From Phoronis australis (Eukaryota; Phoronida; Phoronidae): a stretch of DNA of 64,000 nt. Numbering within the stretch: the stretch's first letter is position 1; the number at the start of each line of letters is the position of its first letter. The position numbers and the translations under genes are program-made. Location: assembly GCA_002633005.1 (NCBI GenBank), contig NMRA01000084.1, forward strand, positions 45,072 through 109,071, read 5' to 3'. The notes beneath the pieces are model-generated. The model searched no databases. It worked only from the letters and a program-made list of their open reading frames with translations, and was not told the origin of the DNA. Shown in pieces: positions 47,801 through 62,800 of the stretch.

Positions 47801-50800
47801 GAATTTCAGGATAATCGTGGGAGTCGAATGAATTTCGGTTTTTGGATGAATTTGACTACTGCAACACCTAGCAGCCATTTTGGCCTCTACAAGGGACACT
47901 TTCAATATTTGTGGGAAGAGTGTTTCCGTATGATATCAAGAGAACTGATCGATGGATTTCAATGAAACTTGATCTGGTTATATGGGGTGGCAATGCGCCA
48001 ACACCAGTTAACTTTCTGGCGAATATGACTGCTTTGTCAACTCTCATGTAGTTTGGTCTCGACAAGGCGCTTATTGGTAGTTTTAAGAGCAAAGTGTTTC
48101 CAGATTATAACTAGGCAACCATTTGATAGATTTCAGTGAAACTTGACCCAGAGGTACAGCACACATCATGATCTTTTGTCTGACCGGTCGTCTAGGAGTC
48201 GACAACTGGTCGGCTAATCTTTAGGGGCCTCTAGAAAAATATAGTTTTGCATTCGCAAAATTGACAGATTGAATTTAAACATCCATTAAATTAGTACGCT
48301 CTGCAAAAGCTTCGCTTTACAAATTCTCTCTTGCGTTGAGACGATCTGTGCTGCAAAAGCTAAGACCCTAACGACAGTGTCCTGGCCAGGGTCCTCAAAA
48401 GGTAAACCATGCACAGATGCAGATTTGTTAAATATTCTCTTGAATTTTCTCTTTTATCCGTTTTTCGCAGTCTTTATTTTCTCGACTGTCCCCGTCACCG
48501 CGCCTATGTGGGTTGCCAGGGTTTAACCCAGACGCCTGAAAATTTTTGCGGGGCCCCGTGCTTCCTCGCTTTCCCCCTCCCCCCACTTCCTACGGCCCTG
48601 GAACTGTATGCAAATTTACTGACACATTTCAAATTTCCTGGTTGTTGATACTTTTTTTATGCATAATGTATGAAAAGTTTCACATCTAGAGTGTGAAATT
48701 ATGTTTCCACGACATCATTTAACGTTTAATTTTACCACGCCGTCAGCAATTCAACATAAAGTTTACGTTGGTGCAATTTCACGCAATTCGTATTTGTAGG
48801 TTGATTCGATTTTACCACCTTTCAATAGGTGAACAAAACTTGATAAACCGATGTCAAGACTGGAGTGGCCACTGGTGAACGAACAGCAAACAGTTAAATG
48901 TTTTTGCTTGGCCAAAGTTCACCCGCTTAGTCATAAAATGGTAGTTGCTGACCGAGGACACGCATAATTCGAATTCGTCGTCTACGCTAGGCGACCACTT
49001 TGTCGACCCAAGTGCCGACCGCAGAGGCGACTCAGCAGACGGCTCCTAGCAAACCGTTGTTGGTCGGCTGTTGGTTGGCTAAACGGCTGGTCGTCGACCG
49101 GTCGTCGACCAATTTCCGACCGGTCGGACAAAAATTCGTGATGTCTGCTGTATGTGGTGGCAATGGGCAAACACTAGACTAAGTCTATTTTCATATCAAT
49201 TCGACCACAGCAGTACCCTGTAGTCTTCATGCTATTTTGGAGACGATGACCGCTCACATTTTTGAGTCAATTCCTGTGCTGTGTTTCCCTCATGTCATTT
49301 TGTGTCTGTCTTTGTAGCTACCTAACCTTATGATTGTTATATGTAGAAAGAAATAGACTGGACCTGCCCATTAGTAGATGCCCAGTGATGTGTCCCTTTA
49401 GGACATTTTCTGGGACATTTATATTTCTTTGTTGAAAATGTTAAAACTTTTTGTTCAACTTTTTGTTAATGCAGCTATCAGATTGTGGTCACTTGTTGTC
49501 TCTGCTTACATGAAGCCAATATGCATCCCCAGAAACATACTGCTTGCGATGCGCTGTGGTCAAACATCAATGCTATGCGTTTCTCAGAACACACAATTTT
49601 GTTGCATTCATACTGCAGTTAGCAGTGCATAGTTACATTAGGCAATTCTGGGCATTCCTGTAAGCGGTGAGGTGTTTATGTAATTGACAATTTGGCAATT
49701 AAGTTTGTTCAAATTGTAAAAAACTTCACTGCAAGTTCTAAAGACTGTTATGGTGGTGGACCCGACGCAATCGGCCATAGAGCCCTTCCCAATCAAATTT
49801 CATTCCATTGTTTGTAGTTAGTAAGTTCACTCTTATAAGGGTTGGTGCATACAAGTCAAGTCTCTCATGTGCTAGAAGTTGGAGTACATTGAACTTAACC
49901 CAGTTATACAATTCGGTGTCATATATGGCCTGTAGTAAGATTTATATTGCGTCCGTTGAAGAATATTTTTGACACCATTTCTTATTTTTCATTGAGTTTT
50001 TATGTAAATGCTCACCAATTCAATTTGTCTGTAAAATTTGACCCTACCAACTGAAACAAAATGCACTGAGTTTTAATCCCATTAATGGCACAAACCTATG
50101 TACCTAAAAAATGAGAATGTTTGCTGATGTCCATTACTACGGTTACATGTAATGTTCCTGATGCAGGGTAATCTGCGCTGTCTCAAGCTGCTGCTCAGTA
50201 AGGGGTCCAACTGGAAAGAAAAGGACAACGAAGGTCAGACAGCACTGCACATGTGCACCCGACATAAGTCGCCTAAGTGTCTGGCCTTCCTGCTCAAGCA
50301 GCTGTTGCCAGGGGAGATCGATGATCAGGACAAGAACAAAAGGACAGCACTGCACTGGAGTGCCTCCTATGGGAACTTAGAGCACATCAAGATGCTAATC
50401 AAACAGGCATGTTGAAAGAGGGTTAACGCTAGAATGAAGAGAAAGCACATGGAATTTTTTGCATCATTGGGTACCAAACTTTAGACTGAGTGTAGTTAAT
50501 AGAACTATCAGGTGCACAGAATGACTGCACATTTTGCAGAAGGTCCCTGATCTGCAGCTCAGTGTTTCCCAATGTATAATTATTAGGCCACATGTGTTGA
50601 CTCTGGTGGGGTATCTGATGATTGCTATGAAACTCCTCAACTGGTATCTTGATCAGATGGGCAACATATGAAGATTGAATTAATTAGGTTGTCATTTGGT
50701 TACGAAACCATTATGTCCGTCAGCCAAATATGCAATGGACTAGTTCCGTACTTGAAAACCAGATGGGGTCACTTGTTGGTTGTGATTAATTTTTACATTT

Positions 50801-53800
50801 AGACTATTTGTTTGTTACAGGACTCCAACATCGGTATCCCTGACATTGAAGGAAAGACACCACTACACTGGGCGGCCAGTAGTAAGGGTGAGAATGCTGT
50901 TAGCTGTGTGACTGTCCTACTGGAGACAGCACCTAGTGTCATCAACTGGCAGGACTATGAGGGCAGGACGGCACTCCACCTAGCGGTGGCCGATGGAAAC
51001 ATTGACATAGTCACCCGGCTGGTGAGAGTCAGTATTTGTATACTTTTTGTCTCAAGAAAGTGAAGACGTTGTGTACAAGCGGTCGAATTTGGTTGAAGTT
51101 GTGGGAAGCAGAGTGCATAAAACCTGATGAAAAGGAATCGGTGACTTGAATTTTTTGTGATTTCTCAACTTCTGTCAGTTTTTGACAGAAAGAGACTGTA
51201 TTGTACAGCTGGTAGAGGGCTAAATGTTGAGAATTGTGACGCGTACCATTTGATTTAATGTGTTGCTCATTGCTTCGTTAAAATGCCTTTTAGCTGGAAG
51301 ATTGTTAACATGTTTGCGTCTCTTAAATATCTGACATTTATTGATGCGGCATCCTGAATGAACATGTCACGAATGGCGCATTTGTCTTGGAAATGCAGTA
51401 GTTTTGTAGTCACTGTTATTTGTGTGTCGTTTCTGTGTGCAACTTCATAATTTATTGAAATGTTGAGCAATGTTGAGCTGTTACAAATTATTTCAGACGT
51501 CACTCACCAAGTGCAATGTGTCGGCGCTGGACAACATGTTCCGGACGCCTCTTCACTGGGCTGCTGTATTGGGTCACTCCAACATAGTCAACATACTGCT
51601 GGAGAAGGAAGCTGATTGGCTGAGCTCAGATTCTAATGGCGCCACACCACTACACTATGCGGCACAAAATAACTATGCAGTACGTGATTGGTTACAAACA
51701 TGTGGCAGAAAATGATTATTACAAAATGCAGAAGGGAATGATGTATTAACACATAAAATATTTTTTTTTTTAAAATTGAAATGACTAATTCTGCTGGTTT
51801 TTGTCAATACATTTGTTAACAAAAATGCAAAACAAAAATATGAGAAGCACATAGTCATAGGCTCACACGCACATGATCATGTACACTCCACACATAATCT
51901 AACTATTCTCTTAAAATAACAGTTTCTAAATTACACTATCCTTTTGTCTACACAGTCCGCAGATCTGATGTTTGTTCCTAATTTAAGACTTGCTTCAAAA
52001 TATATTCCAGTTTCTGAATTCACCCACAATATATTATACTTATATCATTTATGTGAACTATTGCATTCTCATATGGTAACGTGTTTTTATTCTCAGCCAT
52101 TCGGACACTTGGCATTTATGTTTTGATCACAGGAAACCGTCAGTGTCTTTCTATCATTCCCTTCCAAGAAGATCACAGATGAACCTGACCTTGAGGGTCG
52201 TACAGCATTTATGTGGGCTGCTGGGAAGGGAGCCGATGATGTCATTAGAGCCTGGGTGGATCATGGCACAGACCTTCATCAGGTGGACAAGAATGGCGGA
52301 CAAGGTAGGCGCGATGGGACGGGATTATGCACAGTAACAAATTACTCACCACAGTACTATAATGTGACAAATATTAATGAATTAAGAAATAGTTACACAG
52401 TCATGATTTCTGCTCAAAAAATTTGAAATTCAAAATGACGCCATGATACTGTTTGTAAATATTAGTTAAATTGCTGAAGTCTGCAAGTTTTGTGCTGCCA
52501 CTTGTTACAGGTATTGTGACTTTGGTAAAAATTATCTTCCTCTCTACTGTCTTGGATGGTTCAAAGAATTATGGATGTGCTAAACAGTTAGGGTCTGGAA
52601 CAGAAGTGTCCAATATAGATCGTTCTGTGATCCTCTTTAACCTTTTCTTCAACTTATCAACTGCAAACTTCAGAATGATATACAAATAGCATTTCTGTCT
52701 TTATTTTGAGGCATTACTTTCAAATGGGTTTGATGTGTAGTCTGATTGTTTCTGATTTGTTATTGTTTTTCCACTTTGCTGAAAGGTTTTCCTCTACATT
52801 TTTGATTTCTGAAGATGCTCTCTTGCCTCCTACAAAGCACCCTTTCTTCACCAATACTACCAAAACCAACAAAATGGCATTTGCATTTCAGCACTGCATG
52901 CTGCTGCCCTCTCTGGTCACGCCAGCACTGTTAAGCTGCTCCTTGACAATGGCGCCCAGATCAATGCTCACGACTTGCTCAAGCACACAGCGCTGTTCCG
53001 GGCCTGCGAGATGGGCCACACAGACGTGGTGCAGACATTGATAGACTATGGTGCCAAGGTAGAGACCTTCGATGAAGACGGGCGCTCACCGCTTCACTGG
53101 TAAGGAGCTATGAAGCTTTTTGGAAAGCACTGTTACAGTATGTGCCAAAAGTGTTCTGACAAATTACCCAGAATTCCCATCATGACAGTTGAGAGTTAAA
53201 TCAATTTCAGACAGAAATAATTGTTAAAACTGCCCTTTTTTCAACCATTTCTAACATTGTTGTGAAAGTCATGATATTGTTTTATGCTAGCAGTTGTACA
53301 GACTGAACTTGAAAACCCTAAAAAGCATTGAAGTGTCAAATGAAGTGATTAAGAAAAAACATTTTCGCTCGCTGGCCATATTGTGTCCTAAATTGGTGAG
53401 GTTTTATCATAAAGGTATTAGATTTGAAAATTGGTTGATTTGTTTTTTTGATTCTTGGGTGAACACAATCATTTGCCTATCAGAAAAGTAATATGAGGGT
53501 TGAGTGTGATAGTTTAAGTCACTAATATTTGTCCGACCACTCGGAAAAGAGTTGTTGACTGGTGGCCTACCTGACTCCAGCTTATCAGTGGTCAACCAGG
53601 AGCCATCAGCTTGGTCAGGACTGTGGCCATTACTTGAGTTAGGAATCCAGTAGAGTTTCATTATTACAGTCAAAATTGATGAAATCAAAAAACAAACACC
53701 GACAATTGGTGATTTTTAAAGTCAATGTTCAAGGGCCTGTATTCAAGCCTGCTAAAATTTTCAGACCAGTCGGCCAATTCTCTGACTCGTTTCTGACCTG

Positions 53801-56800
53801 TGGTGTTTGTGCTGGTTTCATTGACGATCGCGACATTGGTAAATATACACTTCACACCACAACCAACCATTTGGTTCAGCCTTGTGAGCAACTGGGAATG
53901 GTATAAACCGTTTTCCAAACTACGCATCAAAAGTAATTGTTGTTGCTTATAGTGGCTGTAAAGCTCTGGCACAAATCCATTCGTTTGCTATTTATAAAAT
54001 TTATGTAACGCGAGTCTAAGCCATGTTCCGCTTAGTAAATTTTCTGACACACTTTTAGGGCTGGTTTGGGAGGTCATGCATACATCTGCCAGATTCTGAT
54101 CAAGTATGGTATAGACCCCAATGTCAGGGATACCTCAGGGTGAGTGTCTGGGACCCGCTTTATGTGGCGGGCAAGCAGGATTTTTCTTGAAGTCAGCTAC
54201 CTTGAGAAAAAATGTAGTTCATAAAACGTTCCCTCTATTATTTGCATAGTCTGTTGTGTTCAGCTGCCACTTGACAAACGTAGCAACGTTCTGAAGATTT
54301 GTAGCAATGAAGTGCGTGCCTATGGTAGATAGTCGTTTTTTGGAAGCTGAAGAAAGTTGGTTGTACCTGCTGTTGTGAAGTACTGTGACTCCATATGAAG
54401 GAATTGGTTAATGTCTTTGATGATTACATTAATTTCATATTCAGAATATACAATATATGTGTGTGCAATGTTATCATGATATGCTGAATAAGCTTTCACG
54501 ATTAGATCAATCTCATATTCAGATATACAATTTATGTGCATCGGGCATTATATGTTTAGTAACAGAATATGAATTTAATCAAAACTGCTAATATAGTAAA
54601 TTGAACCCAATTGCTGCCCAATGTTACAGTCGCACCCCTCTCCAGTGTGCCGCCTATGGTGGATATGTCAACTGTATGTCTGTGTTGATAGAACACAAGG
54701 CTGATCCAAACGCTCAAGATAATGAGGTGAGTCTGTGTACTGAAAAGGTGGAGACGTGCATTCCATAGACGCAAGGATCTCGCGAAGGAAGTAGTGCAAT
54801 CACAGGCTTTGCTTGTAAAGCATGGAGATATCTGTCACAAATTCTTGTGTAATCCTGCATTTTGTGAGGTTCTTTGGTCTATGGAACGCACGCAATGTAT
54901 GTATCTTTGGTTTAGCCCAGTCGTCAGTATAAATCTGGTGTAAGCTTATACCTTAGTCACATTGGGAATACCAGGACTTGGGAAAAACTTTCAGATGATA
55001 CCATACATACATACCTATAATAACTTGCAGTGATATACCAAGAGCTCAACCCATTGAGCCTTGTGTCAATTGAGCAATAACGAATTGCGATTCTTGGTTC
55101 CTAAAGTGACCCGCTGTGTTTTATTTATACATTGATTGCTTAGTTATTTAACATCCACTGACTATCACATAATAATACAACACAGTCAAGACAGACATAA
55201 ACCTTAAGTAGGAATGGTATAAATAAACGAGGAATTGAATGAAGACAATCAGTGTGCACGCTGCGAGGAGCCATGTTGTTGGACCTGGTCTTGAGTAACA
55301 CTGAATCTGGTGTTCTTTGTAAGCCTAGATATCACATCTAATTTAAGAAGGGAATGTATTAATGTTTGTTGAGAGTTTCTGTTGTACTTGCTTTGTGTAT
55401 ATTGTTTCATGTTGCTAAGCAACTGGAGCAATTCGGCTGGATTTATTGTTTTATATACATTTTAAGTCTGCTGGAGTAGGCGGTTGACTAGGGGAATGAT
55501 TTTGTCTTCTTCAAATGTCTGATTAGTTCATTTTTCTTTGTTCTTCAGGGCATGACGGCTCTACATTGGTCCTGTAGTAAAGGCCACCTGGATGCTGTGA
55601 AGTTACTAATAGAATATCAGGCATTTCCCAACCACATGGAGTTTACCGAGGATAGGTGAGTGTTTGCTTCTTTGGCTGTCCCATTCTGTTTGGTGGAAGA
55701 CTTTTGTAAAGCATTGATGACTTGTTACAGGAGATTGTTGTCTCCCAGACGTCTGGGCTCAGTTGGGGTAGGGACATTTTTGGAAGTTCAAGCACGCCTG
55801 TGCACAACAACACAGTTGTGAGATCTTGCATTACACTATTTTGATCTTGCCGTAATTTCGACTCGCCAGCATCACTGGACATTTACCAGGTCGCCCACTG
55901 TAAAGTAGAAGTACCTCCTCGTACTTTCAAGTGGCAGCACAGGTCGCTGATCCTGTGTCACCTTGCCACATCTGAGAATAGCACAGCACCCTCCACAATT
56001 ATGCAATTGTTACCCATAATGATGCACACCTGTTGAGCACTTGTCCCACAGTTGTTCACCTTTGTCGTGCTGATCATTTTTCCGCAGCAAAATTATTTTG
56101 ACATTCATCTCTGTTCAGTAGATTTTGTAAAGTTTACTGTAGCAGCGCAGACACCAAAAAATTGTGCTGGATAAGTACAGGTCACCTGTTAATCGACATT
56201 ATAATGCTCTGAAAGCGACAATAATCATGTAATGCTTGTACCTACCTTTACGAAAGTGGAGCATTGAATTCAGGATATCTTTGTCAAAAAGAAATACGAG
56301 ACAAAGTTGCTTGATTCACTGTTAATATGAGCTATCAGGGACCTCGCTCACTTGAATGGAAAGGAACCTGTGGCCTCTGAGAGGGAAATTTGTCAGTGAG
56401 GGTAAAATTCCCCTACTGGTCAACACCCGTAGCACCCCGCACCCCACGCCACCCCTCCTGGCATTGCCTCAAGCAGCCAAAACTAATGCTTTATGTTATT
56501 CAAGTCATCGCCTGTGTTAGTTACGGCGAGGGGCATTTTTAACCGCTTGACGGGAATTTTTCGGGCCTGTCAAAAGGGCAATTTTTAAATATTTTCGAAG
56601 GGAATTGGGTCGATATTTGACCCCAAAATTGAGAGAGCAAGGGCCCATGGTGTGGTAGTTGGTGTAAAGTCTGTGCATGACTAACCAATGTTCAAACATT
56701 GCAGGTACACACCCCTGGACTACGCATTGATGGGCGAGCACCATGATGTTGCCCAGTTCCTGATGGAGCAAGGTGCGCTCTCCATTAACGGCATACAGGA

Positions 56801-59800
56801 CATAGCAGCTGGCAAAATACAGGTACTTTACCAACACACTGATTGGCCTCTGTGTTTTAGCTTATTTTCCGTCAAAAATTAATATATAATGCATTTAACA
56901 TTAAACGGCGCGCGGTCCACATTTAAAATGTATGTTAGCTGTTGAAAGTATACAGCAGTATATAACTCGTGTGCTACCAGACATACTTTTGTAAGACTTT
57001 GGTACATGTTAGGCTATGGTCTCACGCAGGTCTTTTGTATTTCATACTGAATTCAAAGTGTCGGAACAGTTTACAGTAACTTGCATCTGGAGGCTGCTGT
57101 TTGTGGTCAGCAGAAACTACTTTTGATTGCGTGAAAGAGTTGTTATGTTATTTAGGATCCTAGAAAATGTCCAATCGTGTTTAGCTGTGGAACATCATAC
57201 GCGTATCTTCATGTGTCTCAGAAATGGGTGTGTTGGGGTTCACGTGATACTTTCACTTGCTGTGCTTTATGTGTTGCTTCCCAAAACTTTGTTGGAAATT
57301 GTTTTTAGCACGCTCCATTTTCTCATGAGGGGTTATCAAAATAGGACTGTTTTGATTCTTCCAACCAATAAAGTTGAGTAAAGTGAAAAGAAAATGAGAA
57401 TCTAGAAAACTGTAGGAAGCATTTTTGAAGTATCATCTTGAGCCTTTGTATCAAATGCGATGAATTTTTTATCTTTGTTTTACTAAGGAAGTAGCTTTCT
57501 GTTTTTGCTAAATTTTACTTCAAGGACATGGTCACGTGACTCAATAGTTGAGAGACTGGTATAAATTGAAAATCAAATTCCACTCTCTGGCTTTCTATTC
57601 TCACAAAATATTTACTTTTACCGAGTTAACATGTAAAGCTTTGCCGATACTTGGCTCATTACACAGACTTGTCTGTAAGGCCCTACATGCCCTTGATGGA
57701 GGTATGCCCAAGGCATTTTCTTCTTTTCTGCTAATGTTGTTTGCAGGGTAGGCGTGGGTCTGGAGGTGTATCTAGACCCCCTGTTGTGCTAGCCAGTCCA
57801 CACATGTAGTTGAATCCCACTGCACACCCAATGATCAAGAATTTGTTTTCATTTCATCTTATGTTGAGTAAACATAAATGCCCAAAGATAAGGCAAGAAT
57901 TAAGAGCTCTATGTTCACCTGTTCGCAGTTGTAGGAAAGGCGAGGCTGATAGTTCTGCCAATTCGTTTTTATTTTGTCAGAAACCTTTCCGCTGACTATT
58001 CAACCACTGCAGTGTGACCACCCAAGATGACGCCTTGTATCTTTTGTTGTTCAATCTTACAAAATATCTTGGTTTCTATTTCTGTTTTTATAGTAACATT
58101 GTCTGTATCGCAAAGTCGATTTACCCTTGGGTCTCAGGCAACGTGAACTGTAAGCCAGTGGCCGTTCTGAGACCTACACAGCAAAAAGATTTTGTATCAG
58201 AACCGTCAGCAACACAACTTTTCATTTATCATTTACTGACACTCGGCAACTTGACAGAACCCTAAAATCTCTTTATCAGTGTTTACATCTGACAGTCAAA
58301 TTTTAATATTCAACGAAACAGTTAACATTTTTTCAGCTGTTCCAAAATGTCACAGTTCTTTGAGCCAAGTTGTCTTTAATGTTATAACAAAAATCCATTT
58401 TGAAGATAAATGAACATTCACCCATGTAGCGCCCTCTCTCAGCGGTGTTTGTATTCTGCTGTAATCTTGTGTATTACTCTTTCTTCATATTCATTAACTC
58501 CTCACAGTTAGTTATTGTTCGTGAATAAACAAACACATTATTATATTTTGCTGTCCATAAGAACACAATGGCTGTGCCCTAGGCTCTTCAATGTTGATAC
58601 AGGTTTGCTTAGGGATTCTTTGTCTAGCCCATAATACATGCCAAAAGTGCAATATGAATAAGCTGTATCAGTCTGCAAGTGTGACAATTAGGTGTTACCA
58701 TTTTGAGTAACTATGCTACTTGTGCCAGTGGAAGTGGCCGTGTTGTTGAATGACATTCGTCCAACGGGTTCTTAAATGGTGTCAGCTCGCGTTAAATATT
58801 AAGCCGTTTTCTCACACGTTTTTTCCCAATTTTAGTAGTCGTTGTGTAGCTTTCTGCACTTAGTTACCTTAATGCCCCCTGTTTCCCGTTGCTGGGCATT
58901 CTTCAGTCGCTTTCTCCTGACACCCCTCCAGGTGTTGATAATGAACCCTTCTGTTATATTTGATCAGTCTCCCCTTACAGTCTCTATCCCATTAATTTTA
59001 ACTGTGTGGGGTGAGTTTGTCAAACACCGTTTCCATGAACTGTTAAAAAAGTCGAATGCCGATAAAAGGATTATCGTGTTTATGTAAGATGTCTTAATGA
59101 TAACCCTGTGTGAAGGAAACCAGTTTGTTGTTTTGCTGGGTAGGTAGGTAACATTTTATTATTCCTTCCCAAAGTTTCATGGTTATAAGATATGGTACAT
59201 AGGGCTGAGTGGAGTGGTGGTGACATAGACATGTGATGTCAGGCTTGATGAACACTGGCACGTCACATTTATATAGGATTATGTGATCTCTCTCCCTCTC
59301 TTTACTTGAAATAAGCTTGAACTTGGGTGATTTTGTCATTGAAATATGAAATAACTGTCAAGCTGACTCTTCTTACAAATCTCAGTTGTAGTTGACATTT
59401 TGAAGAGAACTGATTTCAAGAATTGATGGTATCTATGGACAACGAATTTAAGGATTCAGAGCCATATGGCAATGTTATACTTCTATTCACAACACAATTC
59501 ATTTTATGTGAATCTCAAATGAATTATTAAAATTATGTTTCCGAACTGATGTTATGGCTATTTTTTTGTGCCACGGGGTTGTGTAAAAACCACTTTGTAG
59601 TCTACTTGTTGAATTAAGTTTGAACTTTGTTAATTCAACAGAAACAATTTTTTGTCATCCGTTGTTTGTCGTCAGTGTTTCTAGTGATGGTGATTAAAAA
59701 CAACTGTTTTAGCAAGTCCCAGAAAATTTAGCTCAGTGTAACTAGTTCCTCCGTCCTGTCCTGAATTTTTGGACCAGCTTTCCACTCCAAAAACTTTCCA

Positions 59801-62800
59801 AGACAAATTTTTAGTTCCTGTGTAACACTTAGCTTCAATCTATAACTACCATCAGGTGCCCACTTTAGCAAAGGTGGTAAGTCTGGACTTGGGTAAGACA
59901 ATTATTATTCCAGTTTTTATTTTCGCATCCTTCACTGATGTGACTCTAGGAAGGGGTCGTTAAGGCTAAATATGAAATAATTGCCAACTTAATGTCAATC
60001 ACATGTTCCTTACTTAGATGAAAAGTTATATCTGGGCTAAGGAAGAGTTGGCAGTTTGTCACTGGTGGAGTCTATATGCACAGTGAGCCTATGTACTACA
60101 GTACCTGAAGTTAATTGCTGTGACAAACCTACTGGTTGAAGGGAACTAGTTGAGACCAACTTTGTGTCTATAAATTGCAAGTTATTTTTATGCAAGATGG
60201 GTTCATATCAACTTGAAATTTACGGTCCACTTTATCAGAAAACTAAATTTTACTGGAGGGGGGTGTCTCGTGGCTGAAAGGTGAGGGGACAGTGGATAAC
60301 TGAATTTTATTGAGAGAGGATCCCCTGCCAAAAGTTCCTCCTTGATTATCCCTGCTTTCAATGAGAATGAAAACATTAATGACAAGTAGCGTTTGATCTG
60401 ATCGTAGAATTTATCGTCTCTGCCCGTGTGTTCTGAACTTAGAGACGTTGTGTTGTGAGGGAGGCATGAGTTTGTAATAAATTTCAGTTGAGTTTCTATA
60501 CAGATAACAGAACCATTAGAGAATCCGAACAAACACTATGTTTGCCACAGGTGTTTACACACCTATCTGAATTGAAGTCTTTATTGTGATGATTAGATTG
60601 AGCGTTCTAATGTCTGTTGATTCATTTCTATCTGGCCTATTTATTTAGCTCAAGTGTTTGCATTTTCCTGAAACCAGAGACCCATCTCCAAGGGAGTCCT
60701 TTTACTATGATGGTAGCCATTGTATTATTGGGGTTTCTGAAATTAAAAATCTTTTGATGTGCGCAACTTAAGATGGCAAAAATTAAATGACAAAGAAGCA
60801 GTCACAAGAGCTAGTCACTGTCAGGTGTGGTTAAATCTCCAACTAAGAAAGTTTAAAGTTTCATCACTTTAGAGTTCACTTAGTTGTCATTATTTAGAGC
60901 ATAAGGGCCGGGTATAGGTACTTATAATAAAATCTTAACAATTTTCTGAAACTATAATGGTCGAAATGTATCTTTTTAATTTGCATAGGCATTTCAAAGT
61001 GAATACCTGCAATTTCTCAAAGCATTGCCTGTTGGTACATGTAGCTGTGTTTAAGGAATTGAAAAAAGATATGATTATTCTGTTTGTTCTGGATGTAAAA
61101 TTAGAGAATATTTGATCACTTATTATGAAAAAATCAATGTAGGAAAAAATGAATACACCTGTTGTTAGGTCTCATTAGTGTGTTAAAGTGCTTGTATCAT
61201 CTTTTGGCTTGTCTGGGAAAATTGCCTTTAAAGTGATGCGATGGACGTACGCAGAGAATTTGAGTTGTAGAAGAATCTTTTTTAACTTTGTGAATTGTAT
61301 TTTTTGTACATGGTGATCTGGTGGATTGTTTGCGGTGTGCATAGCGCTGATGTTTTTTGGTATCTTCTAAAAAATAGATGAATTTGTTGTGGCGAATCAA
61401 ACTTCAGTATTTATGAAGCTATTTAATCTTTTGTGACTGATTCAAAATTAAGTCAGTACAGTGGAACATGTATTTCTTATTTAATCAGAACACCAATTTG
61501 CCTTGCACAAAATTTTTTAATTCAACTGCACATAACGACAGCAAGATGAAAAATGGACCATCCTCCGCATCTCGATACCGTCCTTCCCATTTTCGTCTAG
61601 TTCTCATTTTTGGGCTCATTTTTCTTGTACGTACTTCCCATTTTTGCATTTTTCATTCACACGGGCAGTCTAAGCTTCTGATTGGATGGTAGAGTCGGAT
61701 TAGTTTGTTTATGATAAATCTGATCATACTACCGGTATTTTTGATTTCCCTCATCCGTGAAGTGTTGCAGCAGTTATTAAGAGATTCAAGACAAAGCCGT
61801 TTTTCGTCAGGAAGAAAGGGCATTCTCCGATAAAAGATTGCTTACACTATTGTTAATAAATCTAGAAGAGCTAGAAAATAATTTAAGTAATTGTCCAAAC
61901 TTAGTTACAACCATCATTATTGTTTTGGCAAGATGTGACCAAGGGCAGTTGTGGTCATTTCAACTAATTATCAGTAATGTAACAAAATTACACCTTATCT
62001 CTGAAACTCAATCTTAACAATTAAATTCTGTGCAATGTGTAGTCAGTGCGCAATGGAAATCATTTTTGATAACTTGTCACCGCAGACGCTAGCCATCATC
62101 TTGTGTGGTGAAAACTTGGGAATACGGCTTCATTACATTGATACACAGAGGCGTTTCTTTCTCGTCCTAATATACTATTGATTTATCATTTACAAGTATT
62201 ATTGTAAAGTTTCAGCTTGGGTAGTGCGCATTACATATTTGCACCAGGGTGACTTCTTGTTGCCTTGTCTCAGTATGAATTAAATATAGATTTATAGATC
62301 TAATGTTGCATAGTTTCCAGTGTTCCCTTCACTGTTCCATTCATGTGTCTCTGAGCCTGGCAGGCCTGAGTTTGGCCAGTGGGATGGAAAGAATTAGGAA
62401 GTTAAATATGAAGCTAAAAATTGCTGCTACCCACATAAAACGCACCAATCACATTACGTAGAAACTAAATCCTCATTATTGTTCATCCAGACATTTTTCG
62501 ACTTTTTGTTATTTGCCTTGATCACCATTTTGCTAATTTTGGTTGTTTTTTCGTAAAAAAATACAGATGTATATTATTCTTGTGCCATTTCAGTCCAAGT
62601 TCCGTGGATTTCGGGTGCGAAAGACATTTTTGGAGCGAAAGAAACTGTTGATGAAGCATGAACAGCTGAGGAAGGATGCAGCAAAGTAAGTGTGAGGGGG
62701 TGTCACAAAACTGTTAAATGTATGCTTCACATTGCTTCTCACCAATGTCTGCCTATTGTGTACTTCACTGAGCCTTTTTTAAACAAACTGTTTATTTCTT

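Noticed and set aside
50152-50166. ATG at 50152 as an inversin start
   Set aside because: It lies in the intron before the acceptor; conserved protein upstream is supplied by exons 2 and 3.
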